Assembly: GCA_010909165.1 (NCBI GenBank)
Contig: MU008200.1
Coordinates: 310,001-374,000 of the forward strand
Reading direction: 5' to 3'
Origin: Anthoceros angustus
Lineage: Eukaryota > Streptophyta > Anthocerotopsida > Anthocerotales > Anthocerotaceae
DNA: 64,000 nt
Under the pieces are notes generated by a model that saw only the letters and a list, made by a program, of their open reading frames with translations, searched no databases and was not told where the DNA came from. Each line of letters starts with the position of its first letter. Position 1 is the stretch's first letter. Positions 1-10,546 of the stretch are shown here, piece by piece. The position numbers were made by a program, and so were the translations under genes.

Positions 1-540
1 ATGTAAGTGCCTTCAGTGAATCTGTCATGCATTGTACAACTATTAGTGAAGTTGATAAGCTGCACCGCTTCATGGCTGGTTTGAAAGATTGGGCTACTAA
101 CATAATTGAGCTGCATAGATCTACATCGTTAGCAGAAGCTATCATAGCAGTAGGTGCCATTCTTGACACATTCCATTCTAATACATCCAACTCCTCCAGA
201 AGATTTCGAGGCAATACCCGTGGTCGATATGCCCAAACTAGAAGAAGTTTTAATAGTGCCAGCAGAGGAGCTGCCAAGGACACTAGCGGATATGAAATTG
301 CAAGAGGCAATTTAAGAGGAAATTTCTGTGGAAGAAATCGAGGAGCACGTAGAGGCCACGGAGTTTAGAGAATAGTCACAATGGGTTCTCGAAAAGGAGT
401 CTGCTACTCTTGTGGAGAGCGAGCACATTATGCAAATGAATGCTTGAATGTTGAACAGACTCTCAACATCGTAGAAGGAGATCCACAGCCCCGAAGATTC
501 AAGATCACAGAAGTGGCCGGATCCGAGGATCCCAAGTGAC
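1..540 (+). pseudogene. Ty3/gypsy gag and nucleocapsid remnant (family B)
   Basis: Frame 3 from position 27 reads a gag C-terminal half: a retrotransposon-gag stretch (DKLHRFMAGLK, residues about 10-20), then an Arg/Gly-rich linker. An in-frame TAG at 366-368 precedes a classic CCHC zinc knuckle (CYSCGERAHYANEC, codons 402-443) in the same frame. In the family, gag packages element RNA into cytoplasmic particles and the knuckle binds RNA. The left end is cut by the window edge. Protease, RT, RNase H and the integrase core are absent: the sequence passes from the knuckle straight into an integrase C-terminus, so this is an internally deleted copy. Family assignment is firm; the exact deletion point (about 530-585) is inferred. 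Confidence 0.8.
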
Positions 541-584
541 GGGATTGGCCACATGTCGCGAAGGCTGCATGTGGTGAGTTTCAC

Positions 585-770
585 GCAAACCTCATGGACT
601 GCGGGAGATTGTTGGATTCCTAGCAGAGAGAGAAGCACTTGCTGTTCGTCGTAATGTACCAGAGTATTTGATAAAGGCTTTGTGGTTATGCAGATCCTGT
701 CTGGGTTTCACGTGAAGATGTGCAACAAAGATCATGGATGATCTCGCGTTACATTGGAGGTCATTGAGGA
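585..770 (+). pseudogene. Gypsy integrase C-terminal chromo-like tail (family B)
   Basis: Across two frames this reads LREIVGFLAERE, then VRRNVPEYLI, then GYADPVWVSREDVQQ. The better preserved minus-strand copy at 34054-34305 has the same tail (YLVRLRGYADPIWVSLEDVQ). The YLVR-GY-(D)P-W-ED pattern is that of the chromodomain ending plant chromovirus integrases, which steers integration to modified histones. Frameshifts break the reading frame. It lies just before the polypurine tract and LTR, as expected for the 3' end of pol. Confidence 0.7.
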
Positions 771-787
771 CAATGACATCTTCCCAG

Positions 788-799
788 TGGGGGAGAGAG
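788..799 (+). other. Polypurine tract of gypsy B element
   Basis: GTGGGGGAGAGAG-type purine run directly before the LTR start (TAACGGCAC). The minus-strand copy has the same run at 34022-34033 before the same LTR start. It primes plus-strand DNA synthesis in LTR elements. Confidence 0.7.
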
Positions 800-1385
800 T
801 AACGGCACTAGTGAAATAAGGTAGAAAAGTGAAAAGTTAAAAGAATTGCTATAGCCACTAATGAAGAGCTGCCTACAGAGGACTCTTAGTGATTAGTGGT
901 CTATAAGAATCCCCAGAGTTAACAGCTACCTAGTTGAGGTCAGGCTGCGAGATATATAAGGGCTTTGAGGACACTCATGAAGAGAGCAGGCAAGCATATC
1001 ATCTCTAAGAAAGAGAGAGCTCAAACCTTTGTGTAAAGGATGGAGAGGAATTGTTGTAGCCACTAATGAAGAGCTACCTAGAAAGGACTCTTAATGATCA
1101 GTGGTCTGCAAAAATTCCTTGAGTTAGTAGCTCCCTAGTTAAGGCAAGTCTGCGGGATATATAAGGGTGAGAGCAAGGGCTTTGAAAAATCATCTTCATC
1201 ATCATTCAGTTTATGATGCGTTGCAAGCCTTATGTTGAGAGAGCTTTGGAGAGCTTTAGCTAGTGAGCTTGTCGTTGAATCAAGGGCAGTGGCTAGTGAG
1301 CTTGTCGTTGAATCAAGGGCAGTAGCTAGCCAGTTAGGCATAGATAGCCAAACTCAAGTGTGTATGCTATGAATAAAGAGCAGCA
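800..1385 (+). repeat. LTR of gypsy B element with duplicated U3
   Basis: Starts right after the polypurine tract and ends in AATAAAGAGCAGCA, the same termini as the minus-strand LTR at 33579-34021. It is longer because a segment of about 120 bp holding the TATA-like GATATATAAGGG is present twice (about 841-965 and 1049-1170). The two are separated by a piece (about 990-1048) resembling the internal pol segment at 10060-10110. A 33-bp direct repeat (about 1255-1325) follows. The LTR carries promoter and polyadenylation signals. Confidence 0.75.
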
Positions 1386-1400
1386 CCTCAAGGAGGTGGC

Positions 1401-1740
1401 CTGTGAGTCATCAGTGGACGGTAGGCTACTTAGAGCCTAGTCACGAGTCATCGGTGCGAGTCATCGGTGGTGAGGCTACTTAGAGCCTAGTCACGAGTCA
1501 TCGGTGGTGCTACTTAGAGCCTAGTCAGTCATCGGTGCGAGTCATTAGTGGATGAGGCTACTTAGAGCCTAGTGCGAGTCATCGTGGACTGCGAGTCATT
1601 AGTGGACGGTGAGCTACTTAGAGCCTAGTCGAGTCATCGATGGTGCGAGTCATTAGTGGACGGTAGGCTACTTAGAGCCTAGTGCGAGTCATCAGTGGAC
1701 TGCGAGTCATTAGTGGACGGTAGGCTACTTAGAGCCTAGT
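1401..1740 (+). repeat. Minisatellite, units of about 40 bp
   Basis: Seven to eight degenerate tandem units built on GAGTCATcAGTGGACGG, TAGGCTACTTAGAGCCTAGT. Units vary in length by short internal deletions. Each unit carries the short palindrome AGGCTAC..TAGAGCCT. The first unit follows the LTR in the same place as a single unrepeated copy at 33545-33575, so the array seems to have grown from the gypsy leader. Confidence 0.85.
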
Positions 1741-2309
1741 GCTGCGTTGTAAGGTTGAGAGTGCTGAGAATCATGCATGTTTCTTGTGGAGTAAATTGCA
1801 AGGTCCTTGACTGCTGGGAAGCCAGCAAGTTGAGACACTTGCCGCTTCTTTACTAACCCCCTAGTGAAGGGCATTCCTATGCGTACATAGAAAGAGGAAC
1901 AAAACCGATAACTGTAAAGAAACGGTTCAGAGATCAAGCCAGGAGAAAAGGAGAATAGAATCTCAAAACATCCAGAAAATAGCCCCGGTGTGTTAGGGGT
2001 TTATGACTGGGACAGTGAGGAGAATGACCGTCACGGTCGTCACAGTCTGGTAATCCAGTATATTCCGCATTTCTCACGAAGGTCAATCCTCGAAGAGACC
2101 GAGCCTTGCGTCTACCTCACTCTCCAAGGATCCACCAGAGTTTGATAGATCCACTGTCACAGAGGACTGGAATTCTGATCATCTTGCAAAAGAAATCCAG
2201 GCTATCCGGGTGACCGCAGCATATGGGAGACCTTGTTTATCTTACAACCTCCAAAGTGGAAATGCAATGTGTGAATGTGTTAGCAAATCAACCGTGCAAC
2301 ACTCAGACA
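1741..2309. other. No gene recognised
   Basis: Only short, unsupported reading frames. The stretch probably holds the rest of the gypsy leader and the 3' flank of the ZIP gene on the minus strand. I see no tRNA, repeat array or conserved domain. Confidence 0.5.
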
Positions 2310-2310
2310 A

Positions 2311-4322
2311 CTAACTGCCAAGGATGAGCCCACCGGAACTCCAAAAATGCTGCTCTTCACATCCAGTGCCAAGGCTCGTCGCAGAAGATTGCCTCCAAAA
2401 GCAGAATACAAACCTCCACAAGCTAAGATCATCCAATGGATCAAGACCATCGTAGTCTAACCCAGCAACAACCGCAAGAACTGCTGCCACTGGACCCGTG
2501 CATCCAGTCAACGTTGCCACAAGTAGAGCAAATTGCCAGCTGGTAGTGGCACTGTACACTATTATAGCCACCGTTGTACCCCTGGGAAGACCATGCAATG
2601 AGGCTGAAAGTAGCAGGTGCATATCTAGACCAGATGCTTTGAGGCTAGCAATTCCAACTACCAGTCCATCCACAAGGGCATGAAAGGCTACCGTTGTTGA
2701 CACCAGAAGAGCTTGCCTGGCTAGAGGTGATATCTTACCCGGGCCAGAACGCAACACCTCCCTCTTTCCACTTCTGGATTCTCCCCTACAAGAAGCAATA
2801 GCTTCAAGAACCCAAAAAACTGCACACACAGTGCAGAGCCAAGCTATAACCAGAAGGACGCCAGATTGGCCACGCAGCAGTAATTGTGCTGGGCTCCATG
2901 CTGCCACAACAAAGGCAACCCCTGATCCAAGTCCTGGAAGAACCAACGGCGGCATTCTCACCCAGCTTGACAATAGTATGCTAAAAGCACCTCCGATAAA
3001 AGGTCCCAACACAAGAAGCAAAGACGTCACTAAAGCCCATCCAGTTTCCCTGCTGATGCAGAATGCGCAGGATCAGACAACACATCGCAACAACCTTCTG
3101 CAAACAGCAGGACAGGACGTACTATAGTGTTGCTTGGCATAGTCCTTACTTTGGCGCCTGATCATAGCTGCCAAGTAGCGCACTCAAGACCTCCATAAAT
3201 GCTACAGATGCAGTTGCAGCAGATCCTACACAGAAGTCCTGGTTATCAGAATGTATCCAGGGCAACTTCGTACCAAAAAGAATCAGAGTTAGACCAACCA
3301 CCTTCAAGCTATCAGGGATAACTTCTGCAAAGACCATCCAAATCATGCAGCCAGCTGCAAAACCCAGGCAGAATGGCAAGAGCTTGTGGAAGGCCTCTGC
3401 ACATAAAAATGCTGGAACAGCGACTAGCGGCTGCAGTAAACAATGTAGACACACCAATTAGCCGAGCACACTGAACTCAGGTGTTCTCTACAGCTACTAA
3501 GAAAAGAGCAGCAAGGGGAGTGGGAGGTTGGTTGGTTGGTTGCTGGTGATCATTCCTGGTTTGCACCAACGTTCTGCAGCAATTTCCTTCACGTTGCTGA
3601 TATGTAAGGCCTCAGAAACCACTGCTGACGGTGCTTTCAGATAACCACTGCAATCGCAAGAGTTACCATCAGGCCCTGCAAAAGGCCATTCGATCCTGCG
3701 AAGGACACTCCAACACCGGAACTCTCGCCGAACGAGTGCAGAGTCATAATTCCAATAACCAAGACAACTTTCCTTGCATCAACTGCTTTGAGATCAACAA
3801 TCTTCATATCCTCATGACCCTCCAACACCTGCAGAAAAAGCACAAAGAAGTTAAACCATCGCCACCTGTATGTGCGGCTAGAGGTTGAAAGTGAAAGAGG
3901 AGATACACGCTGTGTGGATTATATCATTTCACCGTAAAACGTACAACAGACCTTTTGACAGCACAGAATGAAGAGTTCACCCAGTAGAACCCCTAAGACG
4001 ACCCAGCTTCCACCACCATACTTCTGCCCTTCCTGTATAAGATCAAAACTGGCAGCAGTCATCACCCCCGACGCAATTCCATTGCAAATACCCACCCAGT
4101 GCGTCCGTAGCTCCATAAAGAAAAGAGGAAGTGCGCCGAGCCCCGTTGCTGCTGCCATAGCCAAAGTGAGCAGTGCAACTGTGCGCCTCTCAGAAGATTA
4201 CTGCCATGCAGAGACTGTGCAGGAGCTATCATATTAGCCAGGACGACGACGATGCAGAAAAGAAGAAGAGACGTATGCAAGGTGCAGCTCATTCGCGTCC
4301 CATGAGCCATGATGAAAAACAA
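2311..4322 (-). CDS. ZIP-family metal (zinc) transporter, HNIPEG exon not found
   Basis: Matches the two-lobed plant ZIP proteins of the At3g08650 type, membrane carriers moving Zn/Fe-type divalent metals into the cytosol. Spliced minus-strand model: exon 1 about 4292-3952 (signal-peptide-like start, then LGALPLFFMEL and FDLIQEGQ), exon 2 3828-3646 (VIGIMTLHSFGE..GVGVSFAGS, ending LAIAV), exon 4 3430-3150 (PLVAVPAF..GFAAGCMIWM..AEVIPD), exon 5 3049-2311 (AFHALVDGLVVG, SLHGLPRGT). GT/AG borders and phases agree. The exon that normally sits between exons 2 and 4, carrying the metal-binding HNIPEG helix and about 34 residues, is not in the 215-bp gap; its absence would keep frame. Two further frame shifts are visible: near 4205 (between the signal peptide and RRTVALLTLA) and near 2420, where the family-like C-terminus (ACGGLYSAFGG) lies in another frame. 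Either a decaying copy or one damaged by sequence error. Family certain; function as written doubtful. Confidence 0.82.
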
Positions 4323-5160
4323 GCATCAGGTCGAGGCCGTAGACAATCTGCCGAGTCGATAGGGTACTTCCTGCAAGCATGCACATGAGGACCGTCCGGC
4401 TTTGTTGCATGAGGCCTGGGTAAAGTGGGGAAGAAGTACCAACCTGGAAATGTATGTGTAGCCTAAAATAGTTGTCGGCGTGATAAAATGGCGTGAACTT
4501 CAGAAGTGTGAGCAGGCCGGGTCCGATCGGACGTTCCACTCCCGCAAGCCCGTTCCATTCCCGCAAATTCTCCAGCGCGTAATACGCGGAATTCTCGGTA
4601 TCTTTGGGCACCGTTGGCTTGCGTAGCCTGATCTCACCCCCTCCCCTGGCTTTTCCGCTGCGGGCTGGCTGCATTGTGCCGGGATGATGGGTCATTATGC
4701 CTGCGTTAATGGAGAATATCCAGTGTTGCTTCCATTCCCTTCTACTGGCTGTCTTAACAAGTTTTATGATATCTCGTATATCTGCAGCTTTGCAAGTATG
4801 GCGCCTGCCTCTTCTCGGATGTCTGCCTGAGGTAGAAGAGGACCGCAGCACTTATTGAAAGTTTGTCGTAGCTGAAATCTTCAGGGAGGATACAAGTGTT
4901 ATGTCAGCATGAGCAGGATTTGTTACGTATACATTGTGTTACCATGAAGCTGTGTGGAGTAGGTGAAAATCCCTGTCGCGGACGGGTATAAAGCAAAGAG
5001 AAGATGACCTCATTGTGGGAAAAGGAGGGTTATCCAGAGTGGCAAGATTACTACTTTGTCTGCTACTTTTCTGTTGTATTCCCCTTTGCTCGGTATCTTC
5101 TGGACTGATGCTTGTTCCAGGTTAATCTGTCCTCTCAAGTTTTATGATCCAGAGGATTCT
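4323..5160. promoter_or_regulatory. Divergent intergenic region between the ZIP and RIT1 genes
   Basis: The two host genes point away from each other, so this stretch of about 0.84 kb must hold both promoters. A 205-codon minus-strand frame (4234-4851) covers much of it but has no recognisable domain, and its last part overlaps the ZIP start in another frame, so I do not call it a gene. No clear TATA box could be assigned. Confidence 0.5.
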
Positions 5161-7158
5161 ATGGAAAGCATCTACAAACTTTGCCGTCAAATTAAGAAAA
5201 GCGAGAACTCACTCTACAATGCCCTGAGATCAATTTATGAGGATTCACGTTTTGTTGGGGAAATCAGATCGTTGTGGCCAACGCTCCCTGTTCTGGCGAA
5301 TTTGAGGTGTGGGTTGTGGTACAGTACACAGTTCGATGGTGCATGTTACTTCAAGTCCACAGACGGGCACACTGGGAAGTGGTCCTTCAGCACCACTCGC
5401 CTGAACACACATGTTGCGCTCCTTGCAGGTTCTGCCCTCTTAGACTTTCGACGCTCTTTTGGTGTTGGGCTTGGAGAGCAAACATTTGTTGTCTCCTACT
5501 TGTCTAACATATTGCAAGGCCTATGTGGATGGTCTAGTTGTTAACTGGTTGCTAGAGAGGTTGATTTCCTTGTGCATGAGCCTGATCGCCCTGTTCACGT
5601 GCAGCTGAGAGAGGAGGTTGCATGATTGTGGATGCTACTCGCAAAGGGAAGCGATTCCCGGATAGCATGTCCAAAACCATACCTATATGGGCATGTGTTA
5701 TAAATCGAGCGATTGCTGAGTTACGAAAAGCGAAGGGAGAGGAAGATGAAGGTACTGGCTTGAAGGACTGGGATTGCTCGTTGCATCTACCTTTGTGGGT
5801 ATCTAAGACAGAGAAAAAAAATATTGAGGATCAGATTGATGAGTGGGTGCAAAATTTCAAGGATGTAGGTGTAGACCTTGGTCCCCTTATGCTTTCTTTG
5901 AAGAAACCGTTGCAGCCGCTTTGGATTTCTCAAAAGTCTGTCATATGGCTAAATGAGGTCCCAGATGCAAGTTCTTGGTCTTTTACCCCTATAATCCTTA
6001 TTTCAGCTTCCCTTCCGATATCTTCTCCAATCAGAATGAGTGATGGAGAATTTAGTTGGACTTACATACCTGGGGCTGGTGATGATGAAGAGAGCTGGGC
6101 GCGGGGCTTATCTGCCCCACTTTTTTGGAGACATGCATATGAGATCATTAGCTGTGGTCCACAAGGGTGTAAGAAAAAAGTTGCAGACATTTTAGAAAAT
6201 GATCGAGTAAGAAAGGCATTCAGAGGTGTAGAGGCACCACAGATAGGGGTCAATTCTCTGGTTCAGGGAAACGATTGGTTTAGGAGGGTGAATTCCTGTC
6301 AACACTCTACTGGTATTAAAGGAGTATATCGCATTGGTGCAACTGGGCTAGCTATAAGCAGTGTCGAAACTGGTAAGCACTTCCACCTTTTGCTCTCTGA
6401 TTCTTTTGCAATGATGACTTTCTCTGTGACCTTGGTCCCTAAGTGGTTGTGAGGACACATGGTTTCAGGATTAGCAAAAGAAGTTGTAGAGCTGTTCGGT
6501 TGCTTCATAAACTGTGCCGCATCAGCCGCAGACTGTGGATCCAACAACCTCAATTTGCAAATAGTGGTAAGTTTGAACACTCTAGAGTTTGTGAAGACCG
6601 CTATAAGCCTGCATGAACTGACCTTGATCCCATCAGGACTCGAAACGTGGGAGGCACAGTCTGCTAAACATGGTCCCAGCATTGGTTGTCTTTGCCAGAC
6701 AGAAATTAGATGAGGGCAACACAGTCCTCATTTTATGTTCTACTGGTAACACTACTTAAACCCTAACTATTTAATATGAACACCGAGGTTAAGTGGTTGA
6801 GATCAGCTGGTCTGGATGCAGGAGAAGATATCGCCGTCTGCGTGTGTTTGGCGATCCTCCTCTCGTGCTTCAGGTCCACAGGTACATCTTCAACGTTTCT
6901 TGGACATGTGCTTCAGCACTTTCTTTGCAGAAGACGTTTATCTAACATATACCTCTGTCGCTGCCACCTTTCACAGGGGCGTCCGATTACGAAAGAGCTC
7001 CTTTCTCAGGTGCCATATCGAGATCAGATATGAGGCAATGTCTGGCATTTGTATCAGGTTTCCACACACATGCACGACCGAGCCGTGGGAATTTGAAGCA
7101 AGTATTTAATTCCCTGCTGCGTGAGAAACCTAGCGTTTCGAGTCAGAACGTGGGGTAG
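5161..7158 (+). CDS. RIT1: Initiator tRNA phosphoribosyltransferase (Rit1 family)
   Basis: Rit1 enzymes add 2'-O-ribosyl phosphate to A64 of initiator tRNA-Met, keeping it out of elongation. The start at 5161 (MESIYKLCRQIKKSENSLYN) is chosen because homology begins here; an in-frame ATG at 5056 adds 35 unconserved residues. Exon 1 is 5161-5428 (LPVLANLRCGLWY, YFKSTDGHTGKWSFS), exon 2 5614-6372 (VDATRKGKRFPDSMSKTIP, LPLWVS, WTYIPGAGDDEESWARGL) and exon 3 6469-6566 (VVELFGCFINC). Later exons hold a phosphatase-like module (GEDIAVCVCLAIL, about 6813-6873) and the last exon 7058-7158 (ARPSRGNLKQVFN..stop TAG). GT-AG borders and phases fit for exons 1-3. The 6570-7057 part is only partly resolved; a micro-exon at 6977-7009 is possible but leaves the phase one base off. 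The coding is otherwise intact, unlike the surrounding transposons. Confidence 0.9.
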
Positions 7159-7204
7159 GGCGCGATCATGTTTTAAGGACCGGCTTAACCCCGAAATGGC
7201 CTCC

Positions 7205-7470
7205 CCAAATCATTGAGTTTGTTTCCGCTCAACGATTTGAGTTCGTTTCCGCTCAACCATTTGAGTTCGTTCGCGCTCAACCATTTGAGTTCGTTCCCGC
7301 TCAACCATTTGAGTTCGTTCCCGCTCAACCATTTGAGTCTGTTCCGGCTCAACCATTTGAGTTTGTTCTCGCTCAACCATTTGAGTTTGTTCCCGCTCAA
7401 CCATTTGAGTCTGTTGCCGCTCAACCTGTCGAATCTGTCTCCGCCCAACCAGTTGAGTTGTTTCCCCTCA
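7205..7470 (-). repeat. 24-bp minisatellite, about ten units
   Basis: Tandem unit TTGAGTTCGTTCCCGCTCAACCAT with small substitutions, starting about 50 bp after the RIT1 stop codon. Because 24 is a multiple of three and the unit lacks stops in several frames, it yields long frames on both strands, e.g. octapeptides MVEREQTQ or WLSGNELK (minus). Nothing upstream suggests these are translated. Confidence 0.9.
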
Positions 7471-8397
7471 ATCCATTGATTACCCCTTCTAAATTCAGTG
7501 TCGCGTGCAATCCCCCGCAAATTTTTTCTATTGGAGGATGTCTACGTTCATCGCCACACATCAAGCAAATTGCCTGCGTCTCAATCTCCGAAGAGATCGG
7601 GTTCAAATCGCCTGCATCTCAATCTCCGAAGGGCTCGGGTTTACATTTCGTGCAAACCGAAGAGCTCGGGTTTACATTTTATTTTTCACGGAAAAATATT
7701 TAATGGATTAACATATTATTATGGATCTACCTGTATGTGTCTGGCCTATAGTCTTTGAGAATCCTACTCCCTATGAAGCGCCAACTTTCCAAGACCTCTA
7801 TGGTACATTTCTAATGAATGTAACGCCAGAGCATTGGTATAATAATTTACGTGATACATAATGTCCAAAAGGCCTCATACTCGACGGGTGTGCATCCACG
7901 ACAGGGTGGCACATGATGTCCATAAAGTCCTCGACCTCTATTTGGATCTGGCTGGCCTCCATGGCTGGCCTTTATTCTCCCTTCCAACTCCAACATCTTT
8001 GCCTCAGCAGCCCTTACATTTTCTTGGCTCCTAGCCTCTCTTTCTCGTGCTGCTGCCTCCCGGGCCTTGCTTGCCCTCAACTCCCCCTGGCCTTCCACCA
8101 AGGTACTAGCCATCCTTCTGGCTTCCTTCACATCCAGTGGGCTCAAACGCCCGCATAACTGGAGCACCTCTCCTAACACTCCTAGTTCATGCCTCATGGT
8201 ATGTGCTCCACGCCTGCCATTGTGCTCCACGCCTGCCATTCCATAACTCTCGGGGACCACATCCCCTACCATGGTCCCATCCTAGTCACCGCCTTAGCAC
8301 GACCTCCCGCACTTGTCCCGGCAGTGGGGCCCCCTTGGCCCCATTGTGACCGAATTTCCTTCAACGCAGGGAGCTCCACTGAAGAATATCATAGATG
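7471..8397. other. Unassigned stretch with a minus-strand coiled-coil fragment
   Basis: At about 7560-7680 a segment of about 36 bp (TCAATCTCCGAAG..CTCGGGTT) recurs two to three times. On the minus strand, 8272-7847 encodes an Ala/Glu/Arg-rich probable coiled coil (ASKAREAAAREREARSQENV), similar in character to the coiled-coil gag-like ORFs at 41-45 kb. I take it for a transposon remnant but cannot name it. Confidence 0.4.
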
Positions 8398-8656
8398 TGT
8401 TGACGCATATCTAGAGTTTAGGGTTTTAGATAAAGTATTTATATATTGATTAATAGTAATATATATTAATCAAGGATCACATCTTTCCATTAGAGTCACA
8501 CTTGTAAATGGAGAGTCATGTTTAGATAGATATGTCTATTCATTTTAGTTTTAGGTTTCTTTTACTTAGATATATATACATATATTTTTCTTGATTATTT
8601 AATGTGTAATTACTGAATATAAAGTAATTGGTGTACATAGACCTATAAAATTGACA
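8398..8656 (+). repeat. AT-rich LTR followed by initiator-Met primer binding site
   Basis: The segment starts TGTTGACGCATATC and ends ATTGACA, a TG..CA boundary. It is followed at once by TGGTATCAGAGC (8657-8668), the exact complement of the plant initiator tRNA-Met 3' end used by copia and chromovirus elements. No second copy of this LTR is in the window. The start coordinate is inferred from the TG rule. Confidence 0.75.
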
Positions 8657-8668
8657 TGGTATCAGAGC
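8657..8668 (+). other. Primer binding site (initiator tRNA-Met)
   Basis: TGGTATCAGAGC lies directly after the LTR end; minus-strand DNA synthesis starts here from a host tRNA primer. Confidence 0.9.
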
Positions 8669-8992
8669 ACTATGTAGATTGCATCTGAGAAGATGCACAC
8701 AATCTTTTGCATTGAAAAATATGCACAAACATGTATATTTTGTAATTTCTTCTTTAGAAATTAAGTCTAATTTCAAGAAAGTACATTTATATTAATTTAT
8801 TGTATAAATTCTATGAAGAATCTGCAATTACGGCATTTATCCTAGTGCACCTCCATCATATTGCTTTCACAAAACAATTCTAATAGATATACACTAGGAC
8901 AAGTGCCTTATTGGAATAAATTGTTAATAGAAATTACAAAGAAAAAGAAAATGCAGTGTTTCTACATTTTAAAAAAAAAACAAATCCAGGCC

Positions 8993-10115
8993 AAATGCAA
9001 TGGCTGACTTGGAGGATCAGCAGAGGCAATTGCCGCTTGCTGAAATGATCCCAAACAAAAGAAATCGGCGCAGGAATCCTGATAGGCGACATGTCACATG
9101 CAGATCAATTACATCGCACAGTGTATGAATGGAATCACAAGAACCAAAATCTGTCCATGCAAATTGCTGAATTGAAGGAGGCGTTCAATACAATAATTGA
9201 TACGCTATTTCCTAGTGAATGCAATTTGGTATTTGCTCTCCCCCCTCGCAATCAACAGAATTTACCTGAAGTTCATGTAATACGTGCGTTTGATGGCCGT
9301 GGCAACCCACGCAGCTTCCTGACTACACACGTCGCTCCACAAACTCTTGTGAGCACACTACTTTAGAGAATTGAAGCACATGATCAGCATGTAAATTCTG
9401 GCTAAAATATCAATCAGAATATCGCAGCAGTAAGCGTTGATGTGCAAGACTTGAAGGAGCAAATCGAGCATATCGAATTCAAGTTACTAACCCTGATTAA
9501 GCCTGAGGTGTTGAAGAATCTGATCTTTCAGAGGGATTGCTAGCAAAAACGCACACCAATCCAACCGCAGTAAGAAGTTTGATACACCTAACGCAAGTCC
9601 CTCATGTTCTACGTATACATATAACATATGGGAAATATGGCAGGCGGGTGGAGAGCTCATGTACATACATGAATGTCTAAATAGAGCAGAAGCAAGGATG
9701 CTGCTTGACTTAGCAGCAACACATAGTTTCATTTCTCCTAACAAGGCAAGCAAGCTTGGTTTCACATGGGCTAGTACATCTGAGTTATGTAGAGTGAAAC
9801 AAGCAAGCTAAAGGAATGTTGCAATACATAGGTGAATTGCAAGAAGTGCCTTTGCAAATAGGGAATTGGAATGGAGCAGTGAGCTTCACAGTTGTAGATA
9901 TGGATGATCATGAAATCATCTTGGGATTAGAATGGATGAAGGCCAACAAGGCACAAGGCATGTGTGAACGTGGACTCACGCACCATACAGATTTGAGGAG
10001 ATGAAGAGCACAAAGTGAGTTGTGCAGTTCTCAAGCAGGGGCTTGGAGATAGCATTGATGATATCATCTCTAAGAAAGAGCTCAAAAGTTGTGTAAAGGA
10101 GGGAAAGGAACTCTT
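8993..10115 (+). pseudogene. Gypsy gag-protease remnant
   Basis: After the primer site a gag-like start (MADLEDQQRQLPLAEM, 9008) runs into stops. Further on are an aspartic protease core (MLLDLAATHSFISPNKASKLG, about 9700-9760, with D-S-G-A-T-H-S degraded to D-L-A-A-T-H-S) and the following VPLQIGNWNG..FTVVDMDDHEIILGLEWM (9845-9945). The last part (IISKKELKSCVKEGKEL, about 10056-10110) is the protease-RT linker. RT onward is missing: the sequence turns into the copia LTR region. Changes of frame and stops make it non-functional. Confidence 0.75.
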
Positions 10116-10116
10116 T

Positions 10117-10250
10117 TTACTTTTGCTGCAAGGACAAGAAGATGGTCTTGAGATGGAGTCTCAGGTGTTGAGATTGGAAGCTTACCATGCAGGTGTTGAG
10201 ATTGGAAGCTAACCATGCTTCAAGAGGGTCAAAAGTGTCAAGAAAGTAAG
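10117..10250 (-). pseudogene. 5' end of a copia A interior beyond the LTR
   Basis: On the minus strand the segment after the LTR end reads CTTACTTTCTTGACACTTTTGACC and a gag start (ATG at about 10217, then VSFQSQH). This matches the sequence after the plus-strand copia A LTR at 37063-37130. So a second, truncated copia interior follows the LTR in the same direction: the element is arranged LTR-interior-LTR-interior, and the second interior stops after about 130 bp. Confidence 0.65.
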
Positions 10251-10539
10251 TGTTCAGAATTGCAAAACTAAGACCACCTAAATGAGGCCTTAAAACACAA
10301 ATAAAGAGCAACTTTGAGCAAACAATACAAAGACAATAGTCATGGAGCTGAACCTACTATAACTAGCTGATCTCACCCCTTTTTAAACCCTAAAAAGTGT
10401 CACTCACGTTTCCTACTCAATATGAGGTATATGTTTTCCATTTACCCAAGTCTATGTACTTATAGTGAGCTCAATCACCTACATCTTTTACACATAGTCA
10501 TATCCATCTTAACAAACTCAGTAAACTGCATCCTCAACA
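10251..10539 (-). repeat. LTR of copia A
   Basis: Reads TGTTGAGGATGCAG...GCAATTCTGAACA on the minus strand, the same termini and length class as the plus-strand LTR at 36770-37062. It lies directly after the RNase H stop of the minus-strand pol, so it is the 3' LTR of that element. Confidence 0.88.
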
Positions 10540-10546
10540 CTCCCAC

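Noticed and set aside
1401-1740. CRISPR-like array (regular repeats)
   Set aside because: Units are head-to-tail without unique spacers, in plant retroelement DNA.
4234-4851. 205-codon minus frame as a separate gene upstream of ZIP
   Set aside because: No domain, overlaps the ZIP start in another frame, lies in the shared promoter region.
7185-7520. Octapeptide-repeat protein (WLSGNELK / MVEREQTQ)
   Set aside because: The 24-bp satellite is open in several frames on both strands, so the frame carries no evidence of coding.
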